Shown in pieces: positions 35,894 through 44,470 of a DNA stretch of 59,673 bases. The number at the start of each line of letters is the position of its first letter. Position 1 is the first letter of the stretch. This DNA comes from Pedobacter nanyangensis (lineage in GTDB: Bacteria; Bacteroidota; Bacteroidia; Sphingobacteriales; Sphingobacteriaceae): positions 170,359 to 230,031 of the forward strand of contig NZ_QMHO01000007.1 of NCBI RefSeq assembly GCF_003313505.1, in the 5' to 3' direction. Made by a program: the position numbers and the translations under genes. The notes beneath the pieces were generated by a model that saw only the letters and a list, made by a program, of their open reading frames with translations, was not told the origin of the DNA and did no database searches.

Positions 35894-37789
35894 ATGATGA
35901 TTGCAGTGAAAAAATATGTATGGTTGTTGTTGGTGGTAGCGCTTTTTGCATGCAATCGTGATACCAAAGTAAGGGAAGTCCCTGTGAATGATTTCTTTAA
36001 AACGCAGGATAGGGCTTTGTATCGATTATCGCCCAATGGCAAGCACCTTTCTTATCTTACCCTTAAGGATAAAAAGCAACATCTGGTAGTAGAGGATTTG
36101 GAAAAGGGCAATACCGTAGAAGTTTCAAAACTTGAAGAACGTAACATCAACTTCTATTGCTGGGTAAGCAATGATGAACTGATTTACTACAAGGAAAAAG
36201 AAGGCAGTAGGTTCCAAACGGATTTGTACATTGTTAACAGGAATGGTACCCAGGAGCGTCTTTTAAGTAACGATGGCAAAAGTAAGATCCGTTTGCTTGA
36301 AGACCAATTGATAGAAGATAAATTCCTGTTGGTAAGCAGCAATAAAAGAGATTCTACCGTGTTTGACGTTTATAAACTAAATGTTAGAAATGGACAGATG
36401 CTGATTGCCGCCAAAAACCCCGGAAACTTTACCGATTGGCTTACCGATAGCAAAGGAAAACTGAGAATGGCCATTTCTACCGATGGCGTAAACGAATCTG
36501 TATGGTATCGCGAAAATGAGGCTAAGCCATTTCAGAAAATCATTACCAATAACTTTAAAACTACGTTGTGGCCTGTGGCTTTTTCAGAAAGCAAGCCCAA
36601 TACTATTTATGCCATTTCTAATGTAAATAGAGATAAAAATGCTTTGGTAGAAATTGACTGTGTTACTGGAAAGGAAAAAAGTGCGCTGTTTGCGGAGGAT
36701 ACCCTGAACGTGGTAGAAGCACAGTATTCCAAACGCAGGGGCAAAATGGATTTTGTGGTGTATGAAACCTGGAAAAAGGAAAAGTACTATTTGAACGACG
36801 AAGCCAAAAAGCTTTATCAAGGATTGGAGAAATTAATTCCCGATGCCGAATCGAAAATTGTGCACAGCGATAAAAATGAGCAGCACTTTATTGTAAGGAC
36901 TTTTACCGACCGTAGCCCAGGGGCATATTACCTTTACTATGCAGAGAACAACTTTTTGAAGAAGTTAAGCGATATTAATCCTTCCATCAAAGAAGAGGAA
37001 ATGTGCGAAATGAAACCTATCAGCTATGTAACCAGTGATGGGTTCAAAATTAACGGATATTTAACCTTGCCATTGGGCGTACAGCCCGAAAACCTGCCCG
37101 TGGTGGTAATTCCGCACAACGGCCCCGGCCAGCGCAATTCATGGGGTTTTAATGCCGATGTACAGTTTTTGGCCAACAGAGGCTATGCCGTACTGCAGGT
37201 GAACTACCGTGGCTCCACAGGCTATGGGAAGGAGTTTTATGCCGCAGGTTTTAAGCAATGGGGCCAAAAAATACAGCAGGATATTGATGCGGGCGTATTG
37301 TGGCTCATTGATCAAAAAATAGCCGATCCAAATCGTGTGGCTATTTATGGCTATGGCTTTGGTGGATTAATTGCCATTAACAGCGCCATTGGAAATGCCA
37401 AACTATATAAATGTGCAGGTTCAAGTACCGGAGTTTTAAATCTTTTCAGCTACCTGAAAACAATTCCGCCGTTTCTAACGTCCAACCTTCAAATGTATTA
37501 CGAAATTGTTGGCAACCCAGATAAAGATGCGGAATACATGAGGCAGGCTTCGCCTGTTTTTCATGCAGATAAGGTAAGCATACCCGTGTTCATCACGCAA
37601 AGCGCTAAAGATCCAAGAATTAATGGGAATGATGCGGTACAGTTTGTAAAGGAACTTAAAAAGCTGAACCTGCCCGTAACCTATTTGGAAAAAGAAGACA
37701 ATAAATCGCCGTTGAACAGGGAAGAAGCCCGCAAAAAATCATACGCGGCACTAGAGCTTTTTTTACAGGGCAATTTAAAAAAGCGCTAG
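35894..37789 (+). CDS. S9 peptidase-like lipoprotein lacking the catalytic Ser
   Basis: The 631-residue lipoprotein (lipobox VALFAC) has a beta-propeller-like N-terminal region (about 30-370) and an alpha/beta hydrolase domain of the prolyl oligopeptidase family (SDGFKINGYLTLPLG, VVIPHNGPGQRNSWGF, VNYRGSTGYGKEFYAAGF). The nucleophile elbow, normally G-x-S-x-G-G, reads GYGFGG with Gly488 in place of Ser. The acid is kept (D573 in AKDPRI), but the usual C-terminal GHG His region reads DNKS. It should be catalytically inactive. The gene ends 3 bases before a sensor kinase gene, so a sensory or ligand-binding role is a reasonable inference. Confidence 0.9.
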   Translation: MMIAVKKYVWLLLVVALFACNRDTKVREVPVNDFFKTQDRALYRLSPNGKHLSYLTLKDKKQHLVVEDLEKGNTVEVSKLEERNINFYCWVSNDELIYYKEKEGSRFQTDLYIVNRNGTQERLLSNDGKSKIRLLEDQLIEDKFLLVSSNKRDSTVFDVYKLNVRNGQMLIAAKNPGNFTDWLTDSKGKLRMAISTDGVNESVWYRENEAKPFQKIITNNFKTTLWPVAFSESKPNTIYAISNVNRDKNALVEIDCVTGKEKSALFAEDTLNVVEAQYSKRRGKMDFVVYETWKKEKYYLNDEAKKLYQGLEKLIPDAESKIVHSDKNEQHFIVRTFTDRSPGAYYLYYAENNFLKKLSDINPSIKEEEMCEMKPISYVTSDGFKINGYLTLPLGVQPENLPVVVIPHNGPGQRNSWGFNADVQFLANRGYAVLQVNYRGSTGYGKEFYAAGFKQWGQKIQQDIDAGVLWLIDQKIADPNRVAIYGYGFGGLIAINSAIGNAKLYKCAGSSTGVLNLFSYLKTIPPFLTSNLQMYYEIVGNPDKDAEYMRQASPVFHADKVSIPVFITQSAKDPRINGNDAVQFVKELKKLNLPVTYLEKEDNKSPLNREEARKKSYAALELFLQGNLKKR

Positions 37790-37792
37790 GTT

Positions 37793-39469
37793 ATGCCCAT
37801 GGAGTCTGTTAAAGAAAGCGGTTACCGTAAAAACTTTTCCCTCATCGCTGCATTTATCGGCCTGATATCGGTATTGTTTGTACTCTCTCTGTTTTTGGCC
37901 TTTAATTTCAGCAAGAAAAAGATAGAAGGCGACTTTATTTCGGCAAAAACCAATGTGCTGGAAGAAAGTATCAAGCCTTATAACGATTTCTTTTCCAATA
38001 AGCTGCCCGAAATTTCCTATTACAATGGCTTTCTCGACTCAGCCACGGCCGCCAAGTTTGTAGATACCATATTGCTCAAATATCCTTTTGTGAAAAAGGT
38101 ATTCTTTTTTGATGCCGAAGTACGCAATATGCGCTACGAAGATAATGGGCTAAACGTAGGGGAATTTTCTGTGGGGATGAAAAATGCCTATCAGTTTGGT
38201 ACCTATATCCCAGATGATTCCGTAAAGATTTTTGGGGCCAATGCGGTACAAAGTAACGCCACACTGGAAAGCTTTAACGAGCTGGCTTTAAAGCTTTATA
38301 CTTTTGTGAATAAGCTGGACACCACCAGAGTGCCCACACAGGAAGAGTTGTTCAATATCTTCTCCAATATTAAGCCCAATAGGATCGATTATTTCAATAT
38401 CCCCCGCTTTGAGGACCTGAAAGTGTATAAGCAGATGATTACCAAAAAGCTGCCATCAGAACCAGTGTATCAACAAGACATGCTTTCTTTTGAGCTTGAC
38501 CCGATGAAAATCAAGATCAAGAACAACAGGCCATTGCTTTACCAATCGGTGCGCATTGAGCCCATCAGCTACGATCCTTTGGAAACTTCATCGGAATATG
38601 AAACGGGAGAAATCACTTTGGGAGGCCCATTTTCAGCCTACAAGCTGTACTTCATCTCGGCTAAATCTTTTATTAAGAAAGAGATTTTTGGTTACTTTTT
38701 CCCAATTGCCGCCCTGATCCTGATTTTTTATGGATTGCTGTTGCTCGTGGCCTTTTTAATCTATCGTAACCTAAATATCAACCACAAGATGTTTAAGCTA
38801 CAGTATGATTTTTTAACCAACCTTACCCATGAATTTAAAACACCCGTTAGTGTCATCAAAATTGCCGGCAATAATATCAAAAGCGCCGCCAGCATTTCTG
38901 AAAGGGAACAAAAGCTATACGGAAAAATACTGGACGAAGAAGCCGATAAGCTTAACGGCCTGATGAATAAACTGCTGGCCTTTACCCAGATTGAAAATAA
39001 GGCCATCAAGCTTAACGAAGATCGTATTGACATGGTGGAGTTTATAGAAAGTACCATTGATGCCCACCAGCTTAAACACCCCGATTTTAAATTGAGCTAT
39101 GAAGTTAATGAATTTACCCACTTTGTGACTGATCCGGTACTTTTGGGTAGTTTGTTTGATAATTTGGTGGAAAATGCCTATAAATACTCGCCGCCCAACC
39201 AAAAGCAACTGCACATTACCGCCAGGCTAATCAAGGATAAAGTAGTTTTGCGTTTTAAGGATGCGGGTATAGGTATTCCGGCATCAGAAATCAATAACAT
39301 CTTTAAGAAATTTTATAGAGTTCAAAATCAGTATAACCAAGCAGGAAGTGTGGGTTTAGGTTTGGCTTTTTGTAAGGAACTTGTTAATTTTATGAAAGGC
39401 GAAATTACCGTGCGCAGTGTGGTAGGTAAAGGCACCGAATTTAAGATCGTATTGCCTTATGTGCAATAA
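37793..39469 (+). CDS. Membrane sensor histidine kinase
   Basis: The 558-residue kinase has a first membrane helix at about 15-37, a periplasmic domain of some 260 residues with no family I recognise, and a second helix at about 298-325. The HisKA domain has H346 (NLTHEFKTPVSV). The HATPase_c domain has the N box LFDNLVENAYKYSP, then KDAGIGIP and SVGLGLAFCKELV. No HAMP domain is obvious. It is translationally close to the inactive S9-like lipoprotein gene upstream; the response regulator gene follows after 120 bases. Confidence 0.93.
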   Translation: MPMESVKESGYRKNFSLIAAFIGLISVLFVLSLFLAFNFSKKKIEGDFISAKTNVLEESIKPYNDFFSNKLPEISYYNGFLDSATAAKFVDTILLKYPFVKKVFFFDAEVRNMRYEDNGLNVGEFSVGMKNAYQFGTYIPDDSVKIFGANAVQSNATLESFNELALKLYTFVNKLDTTRVPTQEELFNIFSNIKPNRIDYFNIPRFEDLKVYKQMITKKLPSEPVYQQDMLSFELDPMKIKIKNNRPLLYQSVRIEPISYDPLETSSEYETGEITLGGPFSAYKLYFISAKSFIKKEIFGYFFPIAALILIFYGLLLLVAFLIYRNLNINHKMFKLQYDFLTNLTHEFKTPVSVIKIAGNNIKSAASISEREQKLYGKILDEEADKLNGLMNKLLAFTQIENKAIKLNEDRIDMVEFIESTIDAHQLKHPDFKLSYEVNEFTHFVTDPVLLGSLFDNLVENAYKYSPPNQKQLHITARLIKDKVVLRFKDAGIGIPASEINNIFKKFYRVQNQYNQAGSVGLGLAFCKELVNFMKGEITVRSVVGKGTEFKIVLPYVQ

Positions 39470-39589
39470 CAGGTGTGAAGGATTAAGTGATGCAATGTTT
39501 AACTAACGAGATGATCATAGCATGTAGGAATATTTGCTTGAGCCGTCATTTACTCATTTAAAATTCAATCATTCAAAATTTAAAAAGTT

Positions 39590-40279
39590 ATGTCAAAAGA
39601 TATTAAGATACTAATTGTAGAGGACGATGAAAATTTACGTTTTTTGGTAGTTCATCGACTAAAAAATGAGGGATACCAGGTTTTGGAAGAAGGGGATGGT
39701 ATAGCAGCGGTACAAACCATTGGTGCCGAGAAACCCGATATTGTACTTTTAGATTGGATGTTGCCCGGAAAAGAAGGCTCTGAAGTTTGCGAAGAAGTTC
39801 GTAAGCAAGGCTTTGAAGGGCTGATCATCATGATGACCGCCAAAGCGCAGGACGTAGATAAGATAGATGCCTATCAGTTTGGGGCATCGGATTATGTCAC
39901 TAAACCATTCAATATGGATGTTTTGGTGGCCATGTTGGAAAGCAAGGTGAAGTTTTTGCTGAATGCCGATAGATCCGAGATCCACCGCTTTGGCAACATG
40001 GAGCACCATCCAAATATCCACACGCTTTTCCGCGATGGCAAGAAAATAGAATTGACCATTTTGGAAAATAGGATATTGCTCTATTTCCTTCGCAACCCTA
40101 ACCAGGTGATCAGCAGAGAAGACCTGATGTTAGAGGTATGGGGCTACAATTCGGATGTGAACACACGTACCTTGGATATGCACATTGTACGCTTGCGTAA
40201 GAAAATAGAAGCCAATGCCGATAATCCACAGCTGTTGCAAACCGTGAGAGGCGTAGGCTATCGCTTTAACGCCGGATAA
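39590..40279 (+). CDS. OmpR-family response regulator
   Basis: The 229-residue regulator has an N-terminal receiver domain (acidic pocket EDDEN, phospho-acceptor D55 in LLDWMLPGKEG, MTAKAQD, Lys in VTKPFN) and a C-terminal winged helix (SREDLMLEVWGYNSDVNTR, then TLDMHIVRLRKKIE and VRGVGYRF). It is the partner of the kinase just upstream. Targets are unknown. Confidence 0.95.
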   Translation: MSKDIKILIVEDDENLRFLVVHRLKNEGYQVLEEGDGIAAVQTIGAEKPDIVLLDWMLPGKEGSEVCEEVRKQGFEGLIIMMTAKAQDVDKIDAYQFGASDYVTKPFNMDVLVAMLESKVKFLLNADRSEIHRFGNMEHHPNIHTLFRDGKKIELTILENRILLYFLRNPNQVISREDLMLEVWGYNSDVNTRTLDMHIVRLRKKIEANADNPQLLQTVRGVGYRFNAG

Positions 40280-40316
40280 AAAAAGGCCCCGTATTTTAAA
40301 TACAGGGCCTTTTTTT
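40278..40316. terminator. Strong bidirectional terminator
   Basis: A-rich and GGCCC on the left pairs with GGGCC and T7 on the right, with an inner GTATTT/AAATAC stem. It ends the response-regulator transcript and overlaps the stop of the convergent small lipoprotein gene. Confidence 0.9.
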
Positions 40317-40479
40317 AGTTTTTGTTTTGCCCAGGAGCATAAGGCTTTGCAGATTTAGCACCTGTAGCTTTCTTTACCTGCCCTGGAGGGACTTTGCCGC
40401 TGTTGCCGGCCGTTGCGTAGCATGAAGCAAATAATGTGGCCACAATGCAAAATATCGGGATAATGAGTTTCTTTTTCAT
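40315..40479 (-). CDS. 54-residue small lipoprotein
   Basis: The ATG at 40479 opens MKKKLIIPIFCIV and continues to a lipobox LFASC (C20). The mature part is short, basic and Gly/Pro/Lys-rich, with KVPPGQVKKATGAKSAKP and a final PGQNKN before TAA at 40315. Small proteins with PPGQ and KKATG words occur in Pedobacter relatives, but I know of no function. The start is clear because a Bacteroidota-style signal begins right at the Met. It is monocistronic and convergent with the response regulator, sharing its terminator. Confidence 0.75.
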   Translation of the reverse strand: MKKKLIIPIFCIVATLFASCYATAGNSGKVPPGQVKKATGAKSAKPYAPGQNKN

Positions 40480-40535
40480 TTCAGTTGGATTTTACTGGAT
40501 ATTTTGCAAAGAGCATGCCAACTATACCCGAGGGA

Positions 40536-41423
40536 TTAGGATATTGGAATCCAGCTACAAGCAACCAATATCAGGTATTGTAGTAACATGGTGCCATCTA
40601 AATAAAAGAAATAATAATACTCGTTCCTTTTAAAATTAGATTTAAAGATGAGCCATCCCGTAAGCAATACGGTTAAGGTAAGCCCTATCACGTCCAGATT
40701 AATGGCTTTGGTGAATAATACCAATAGCAGCAGGTAAATTGCTAACAAAGCCTGGCAAAAAAACCAGGTTGTTTTTTCACCTAAAATTACCGGAATGGTC
40801 TTTAGTTCGTAAAGCTTATCCTGAAACAAGTCTCTAATGTCGAACGGAATAGTGATGGCGCAGATAAACAGAAACCTCTTGGCCACCAACAACACTGTTT
40901 CACTTAAAGGAACCTGAATTTGGTGCAAGCTTTCCAGTTCAACAATGGGTAGGAGCACACAGCTGCTGGCCCATACAAAGGCAATAAGAAAAAGCTTAAT
41001 GCCCGGGATGTTTCTTAAGCCTATTTTTTTGCCGTTAAGGGTAAGGAACGGGATATTGTAAGCAACCGCAAGCAAACCCACAAAGCCCATCAATAATTTG
41101 GATTCGAAACTAAGGTAGAGTAGGCCCAGAGGGATTAAGCACAGGGCTGAAATAAGTGTAGTGGAAATGGTAAACCTATGGTGGGAAAAGATCCACCTCA
41201 CACGCTTGAAAGGTGATTGCTCCGGAGCTTTTGGTGTTGATAACAACACCGCCAGGTTATAGATCATCAACGTGGAGAAAAACAAAAATGCCAATACATG
41301 TTCACTAGGCCTGGCCCTGAGCAGGTGATAGGTAACCAAGCCTTGGGCAACTGCGCAAATTGCAATAAAGAAATTGCTGAACAGCAGAAAATCAAGAACG
41401 GATAAACCTATTTTTCGGATCAT
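40536..41423 (-). CDS. UbiA-like prenyltransferase family membrane protein
   Basis: The 295-residue protein has eight or nine membrane helices. The second aspartate motif of UbiA prenyltransferases (TIPFDIRDLFQDKLY) and the following LKTIPVILGEKTT are intact. The first motif (NDxxDxxxD) is not: the matching helix 2 region reads MIYNLAVLLSTP without Asp. Either the substrate chemistry is altered or the protein is not an active prenyltransferase. It is downstream of, and co-directional with, the metallophosphoesterase gene (75-base gap). Confidence 0.75.
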   Translation of the reverse strand: MIRKIGLSVLDFLLFSNFFIAICAVAQGLVTYHLLRARPSEHVLAFLFFSTLMIYNLAVLLSTPKAPEQSPFKRVRWIFSHHRFTISTTLISALCLIPLGLLYLSFESKLLMGFVGLLAVAYNIPFLTLNGKKIGLRNIPGIKLFLIAFVWASSCVLLPIVELESLHQIQVPLSETVLLVAKRFLFICAITIPFDIRDLFQDKLYELKTIPVILGEKTTWFFCQALLAIYLLLLVLFTKAINLDVIGLTLTVLLTGWLIFKSNFKRNEYYYFFYLDGTMLLQYLILVACSWIPIS

Positions 41424-41498
41424 TTATTTTTAGTTGTAGGTTTTGGGTTATCGGTTACGGGCACAACCCCGTATCTTTTAACACGTCACAGGCAACAC

Positions 41499-42755
41499 CT
41501 AAGCTTTGCTTAAGGTAAATATCGTGATTTCTGGCAAAATACCTACACGTCCCGGATAGCCTAAAAAGCCATAGCCAACATTTACATAAAGTTGTTGCTT
41601 TTGTTCGGTATATAGGCCGGCCCATTCTTTGTAGATATATTGCACGGGGCTCCATTGCATTTCCTTTATTCTTACGCCAAATTGCATGCCGTGGGTATGG
41701 CCGCTAAACATGGCATCTATCTGTGGGTATTTTTGCAATACCTCGCCACGCCAATGTGAAGGATCGTGCGAAAGCAATAATTTCACGGGAAGATCATCGG
41801 TGTTTTGTGTGGCCAATTCCATCTTGCCGTACTTTGGAAAGCGGCCCATGCCCCAGTTTTCAATCCCAAGGATACCAATTTCTTCGCCATCCACTTTCAA
41901 TCTGCGATGCTGGTTCATTAAAAGGTCCCAACCCATAATTTTGTGGGTAGCAATCATGTCCTGTAGGTTTTTCACTTTAGCTGGGGAGCTGGCTTTGCCA
42001 AAATGGTAATCGCCATAATCGTGGTTGCCCAATACCGAATAAACACCCAATGGTGCCGTTACTTTGCTAAAGATATCTTGATAGTCCTTTACCTCGCTGG
42101 TAAGGTTGTTTACCAGATCGCCCGTAAAGAACACAAAGTCTGGTTTTTGGGCCAGCAGCATTTCCACGCCACCCTTTACGGCGGTTTTGTTATAAAAACT
42201 GCCCGAGTGGATGTCTGAAACCTGTGCCATGGTAATGCCGTCAAAAGCACTAGGCAAATTGGGGAGCTTTAGGTTCACCCTTCTAATTTGATAATCATAA
42301 GCACCCGAGATAATGCCCCAACTTAATGAGCTTAAAGGAACGGCTCCGGCAATTAGGCCTGCTTTTACCAAAAAGGAAGAACGGCTGATGGGTTGGCCGG
42401 CAATACTTTCTTTCGCGGCCTCTGCAGGTTGCTTACGTTTCAACAACCTCTTAAATTTGATCACCAACCGCCTCAAATCATCAATCAGCAAGAAAGGCAG
42501 CATAACGGCCTTGCTGGCCGTAAGTAGAAAAAAAGCTACTAAAATAATAGCCCTGATGGTTAAGAACAGATTGAGGTAAATGGCACAAAATACGCCCACA
42601 ATTAAACTGATGTTTATTATCCACCACGCTTTTTTAAAGCGTTGCTTGGTACGCGGTGTCCAGTTTTTAAATGCGGCTAATATGGCATTGTAGCAATAAA
42701 TGTCGAATAAGATAACGATAAAACAGAGTACCGTAAGAAATATTGTTCTTCCCAT
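41499..42755 (-). CDS. Membrane-anchored metallophosphoesterase
   Basis: The 418-residue protein has about four N-terminal membrane helices (to about 145), then a calcineurin-like phosphoesterase domain with all metal motifs: QVSDIHSG, FFTGDLVNN, LGNHDYGD, LLSHDPSHW and FSGHTHGMQFG. Relatives (YkuE-like) hydrolyse UDP-diacylglucosamine or other phosphoesters; the substrate here is unknown. Confidence 0.92.
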   Translation of the reverse strand: MGRTIFLTVLCFIVILFDIYCYNAILAAFKNWTPRTKQRFKKAWWIINISLIVGVFCAIYLNLFLTIRAIILVAFFLLTASKAVMLPFLLIDDLRRLVIKFKRLLKRKQPAEAAKESIAGQPISRSSFLVKAGLIAGAVPLSSLSWGIISGAYDYQIRRVNLKLPNLPSAFDGITMAQVSDIHSGSFYNKTAVKGGVEMLLAQKPDFVFFTGDLVNNLTSEVKDYQDIFSKVTAPLGVYSVLGNHDYGDYHFGKASSPAKVKNLQDMIATHKIMGWDLLMNQHRRLKVDGEEIGILGIENWGMGRFPKYGKMELATQNTDDLPVKLLLSHDPSHWRGEVLQKYPQIDAMFSGHTHGMQFGVRIKEMQWSPVQYIYKEWAGLYTEQKQQLYVNVGYGFLGYPGRVGILPEITIFTLSKA

Positions 42756-42827
42756 TTGGGGTAAAGTTAAATTGATTTGAGTGTTTAGACCCTGGATTTT
42801 AAGATTTGTTTCAATGGTTTGTTTTAG

Positions 42828-42856
42828 ACTTCCGAAGTATCAAAAACTTCGGAAGT
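42828..42856. repeat. Palindromic hairpin ACTTCCGAAGT
   Basis: ACTTCCGAAGT (42828-42838) is perfectly inverted at 42846-42856 with a 7-base loop. It lies between the metallophosphoesterase and AAA+ genes, both leftward. It resembles the repeat at 32847-32893. Confidence 0.7.
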
Positions 42857-42914
42857 TTACATCGTGCCAGATTTTTCTCTTGCTGTGCTACACTCGAAAC
42901 GAGGCGAGCAGAAA

Positions 42915-44399
42915 CTACCTAAAATCTTCGTCGTCTTCATCCGTTAAATCTGTATTGAACAAACTTTCAAACATATCCGAAAAACCAAAGCCGCCGTTAA
43001 GGTAGTTTTTGTTCAGTTGTGAAAACTCCGCTAATCCGTGTAATACAAATTCCATGAGCAACAATGTCTGGTTTTCACTCAATTTGGGATGGAACCTCTT
43101 GATCAGTTCTTGCAGGCCTTTTACTTTGTGCAATTCGTTTTTATACTCGGTTAACGTGAGGTTGTCATCCACCTCAATGGTGTTGCCCTCCGTAAACCAT
43201 TCGGTAATTTCAGTGTAGGGATTAGCCGTTTTACTTTTTTTAGCTCTGGTAGGGTCTGGAAAATAACGAACAAATAAATGCTTAATGGCCTTTCCAATGA
43301 GGGTATGCGCCACTTTAGCAGGGCCTTCTAGCTCACCTTCGTAAACCAATTCTATTTTTCCGGTAACAGCGGGGATAATACCGCTAAAATCCGAGATACG
43401 TACAAAGGTGTTTTTTTCTTTATTGATGAGCATTCTTCGCTCCGCGTTGCCAATTAGATTTTCGAAAGCCGAAATGGTTAAGCGAGCAGAAACGCCCGAT
43501 TTCTGATCGATGTATTCGCTTTTTCTGGCTTCAAAAGCAACCTGTTCCACCAAATCTTTCACTAAGCCATCGGCTTCTATCAAACGTTGTTCAGGCGTAA
43601 GTTTGGCCTCCTGAAAGGTGATTTTCCTCGAAATCTCTATTGATTTTGGATAGTGAGTTAAAATTTGACTTTCGATACGGTCTTTCAAAGGGGTTACAAT
43701 GCTTCCGCGGTTGGTATAATCTTCGGGGTTTGCGGTAAACACAAATTGAATATCCAAAGGCAAGCGAAGCTTGAAGCCCCTGATTTGGATATCCTTTTCC
43801 TGGAGCATGTTAAATAAAGCCACCTGGATCCTCGCTTGTAGATCCGGAAGTTCATTGATCACGAAAATGCCACGATGTGCTCTCGGGATCAAACCAAAAT
43901 GGATAACCCTTTCATCGTTGTAGGTCAGTTTTAGGTTGGCCGCTTTAATGGGATCTACATCCCCGATCAAATCGGCTACAGTAACATCAGGCGTAGCCAG
44001 TTTTTCGGTATAGCGTTCGCTGCGGTGCAACCACGCAATGGGAGTATCATCACCTTTGGTGGCAATTTCATGGTGGCCATACCACGAAATGGGGTTTAAA
44101 GGATCGTCAAAAATCTCGCTGCCAGCAATGTACGGAATGTATTCGTCCAGTAAATTCACCATTAAACGGGCAATGCGGGTTTTGGCCTGCCCCCTCAAGC
44201 CCAGTAGCAATACATTATGCCGAGCTAAAATAGCGGTTTGCAATTCAGGAATTACGGTTTCATCATAACCTAAAATTCCTTCAAAGCCCGCTTCCTTTTG
44301 CTGTAACTGTTTGATCAAATTTTTTCTGAGCTCATCTTTAATACTTAACGATTGATATGAAGTTGTTCTGAGTTCTCCTAGTGTTTTTGCTTTTGTCAT
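42915..44399 (-). CDS. MoxR/magnesium-chelatase-type AAA+ ATPase
   Basis: The 494-residue ATPase has Walker A GLRGQAKT and an AAA+ core with VADLIGDVDP and FTANPEDYTNRG. The Walker B region reads IFVINELPDL, with Asn where Asp is usual, a substitution I associate with this subfamily. The C-terminal half is helical and specific. MoxR-type ATPases work with VWA-domain proteins as chaperones or metal-insertion machines, and a VWA gene lies 71 bases upstream on the same strand. The target protein is not evident. Confidence 0.88.
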   Translation of the reverse strand: MTKAKTLGELRTTSYQSLSIKDELRKNLIKQLQQKEAGFEGILGYDETVIPELQTAILARHNVLLLGLRGQAKTRIARLMVNLLDEYIPYIAGSEIFDDPLNPISWYGHHEIATKGDDTPIAWLHRSERYTEKLATPDVTVADLIGDVDPIKAANLKLTYNDERVIHFGLIPRAHRGIFVINELPDLQARIQVALFNMLQEKDIQIRGFKLRLPLDIQFVFTANPEDYTNRGSIVTPLKDRIESQILTHYPKSIEISRKITFQEAKLTPEQRLIEADGLVKDLVEQVAFEARKSEYIDQKSGVSARLTISAFENLIGNAERRMLINKEKNTFVRISDFSGIIPAVTGKIELVYEGELEGPAKVAHTLIGKAIKHLFVRYFPDPTRAKKSKTANPYTEITEWFTEGNTIEVDDNLTLTEYKNELHKVKGLQELIKRFHPKLSENQTLLLMEFVLHGLAEFSQLNKNYLNGGFGFSDMFESLFNTDLTDEDDEDFR

Positions 44400-44470
44400 A
44401 AAGGTATAAGCTTTAAGGTGTAGGGTGTAGGGGGTTGGCAGCTTTAGGCCTTCAACCTTACTCCTTACAT

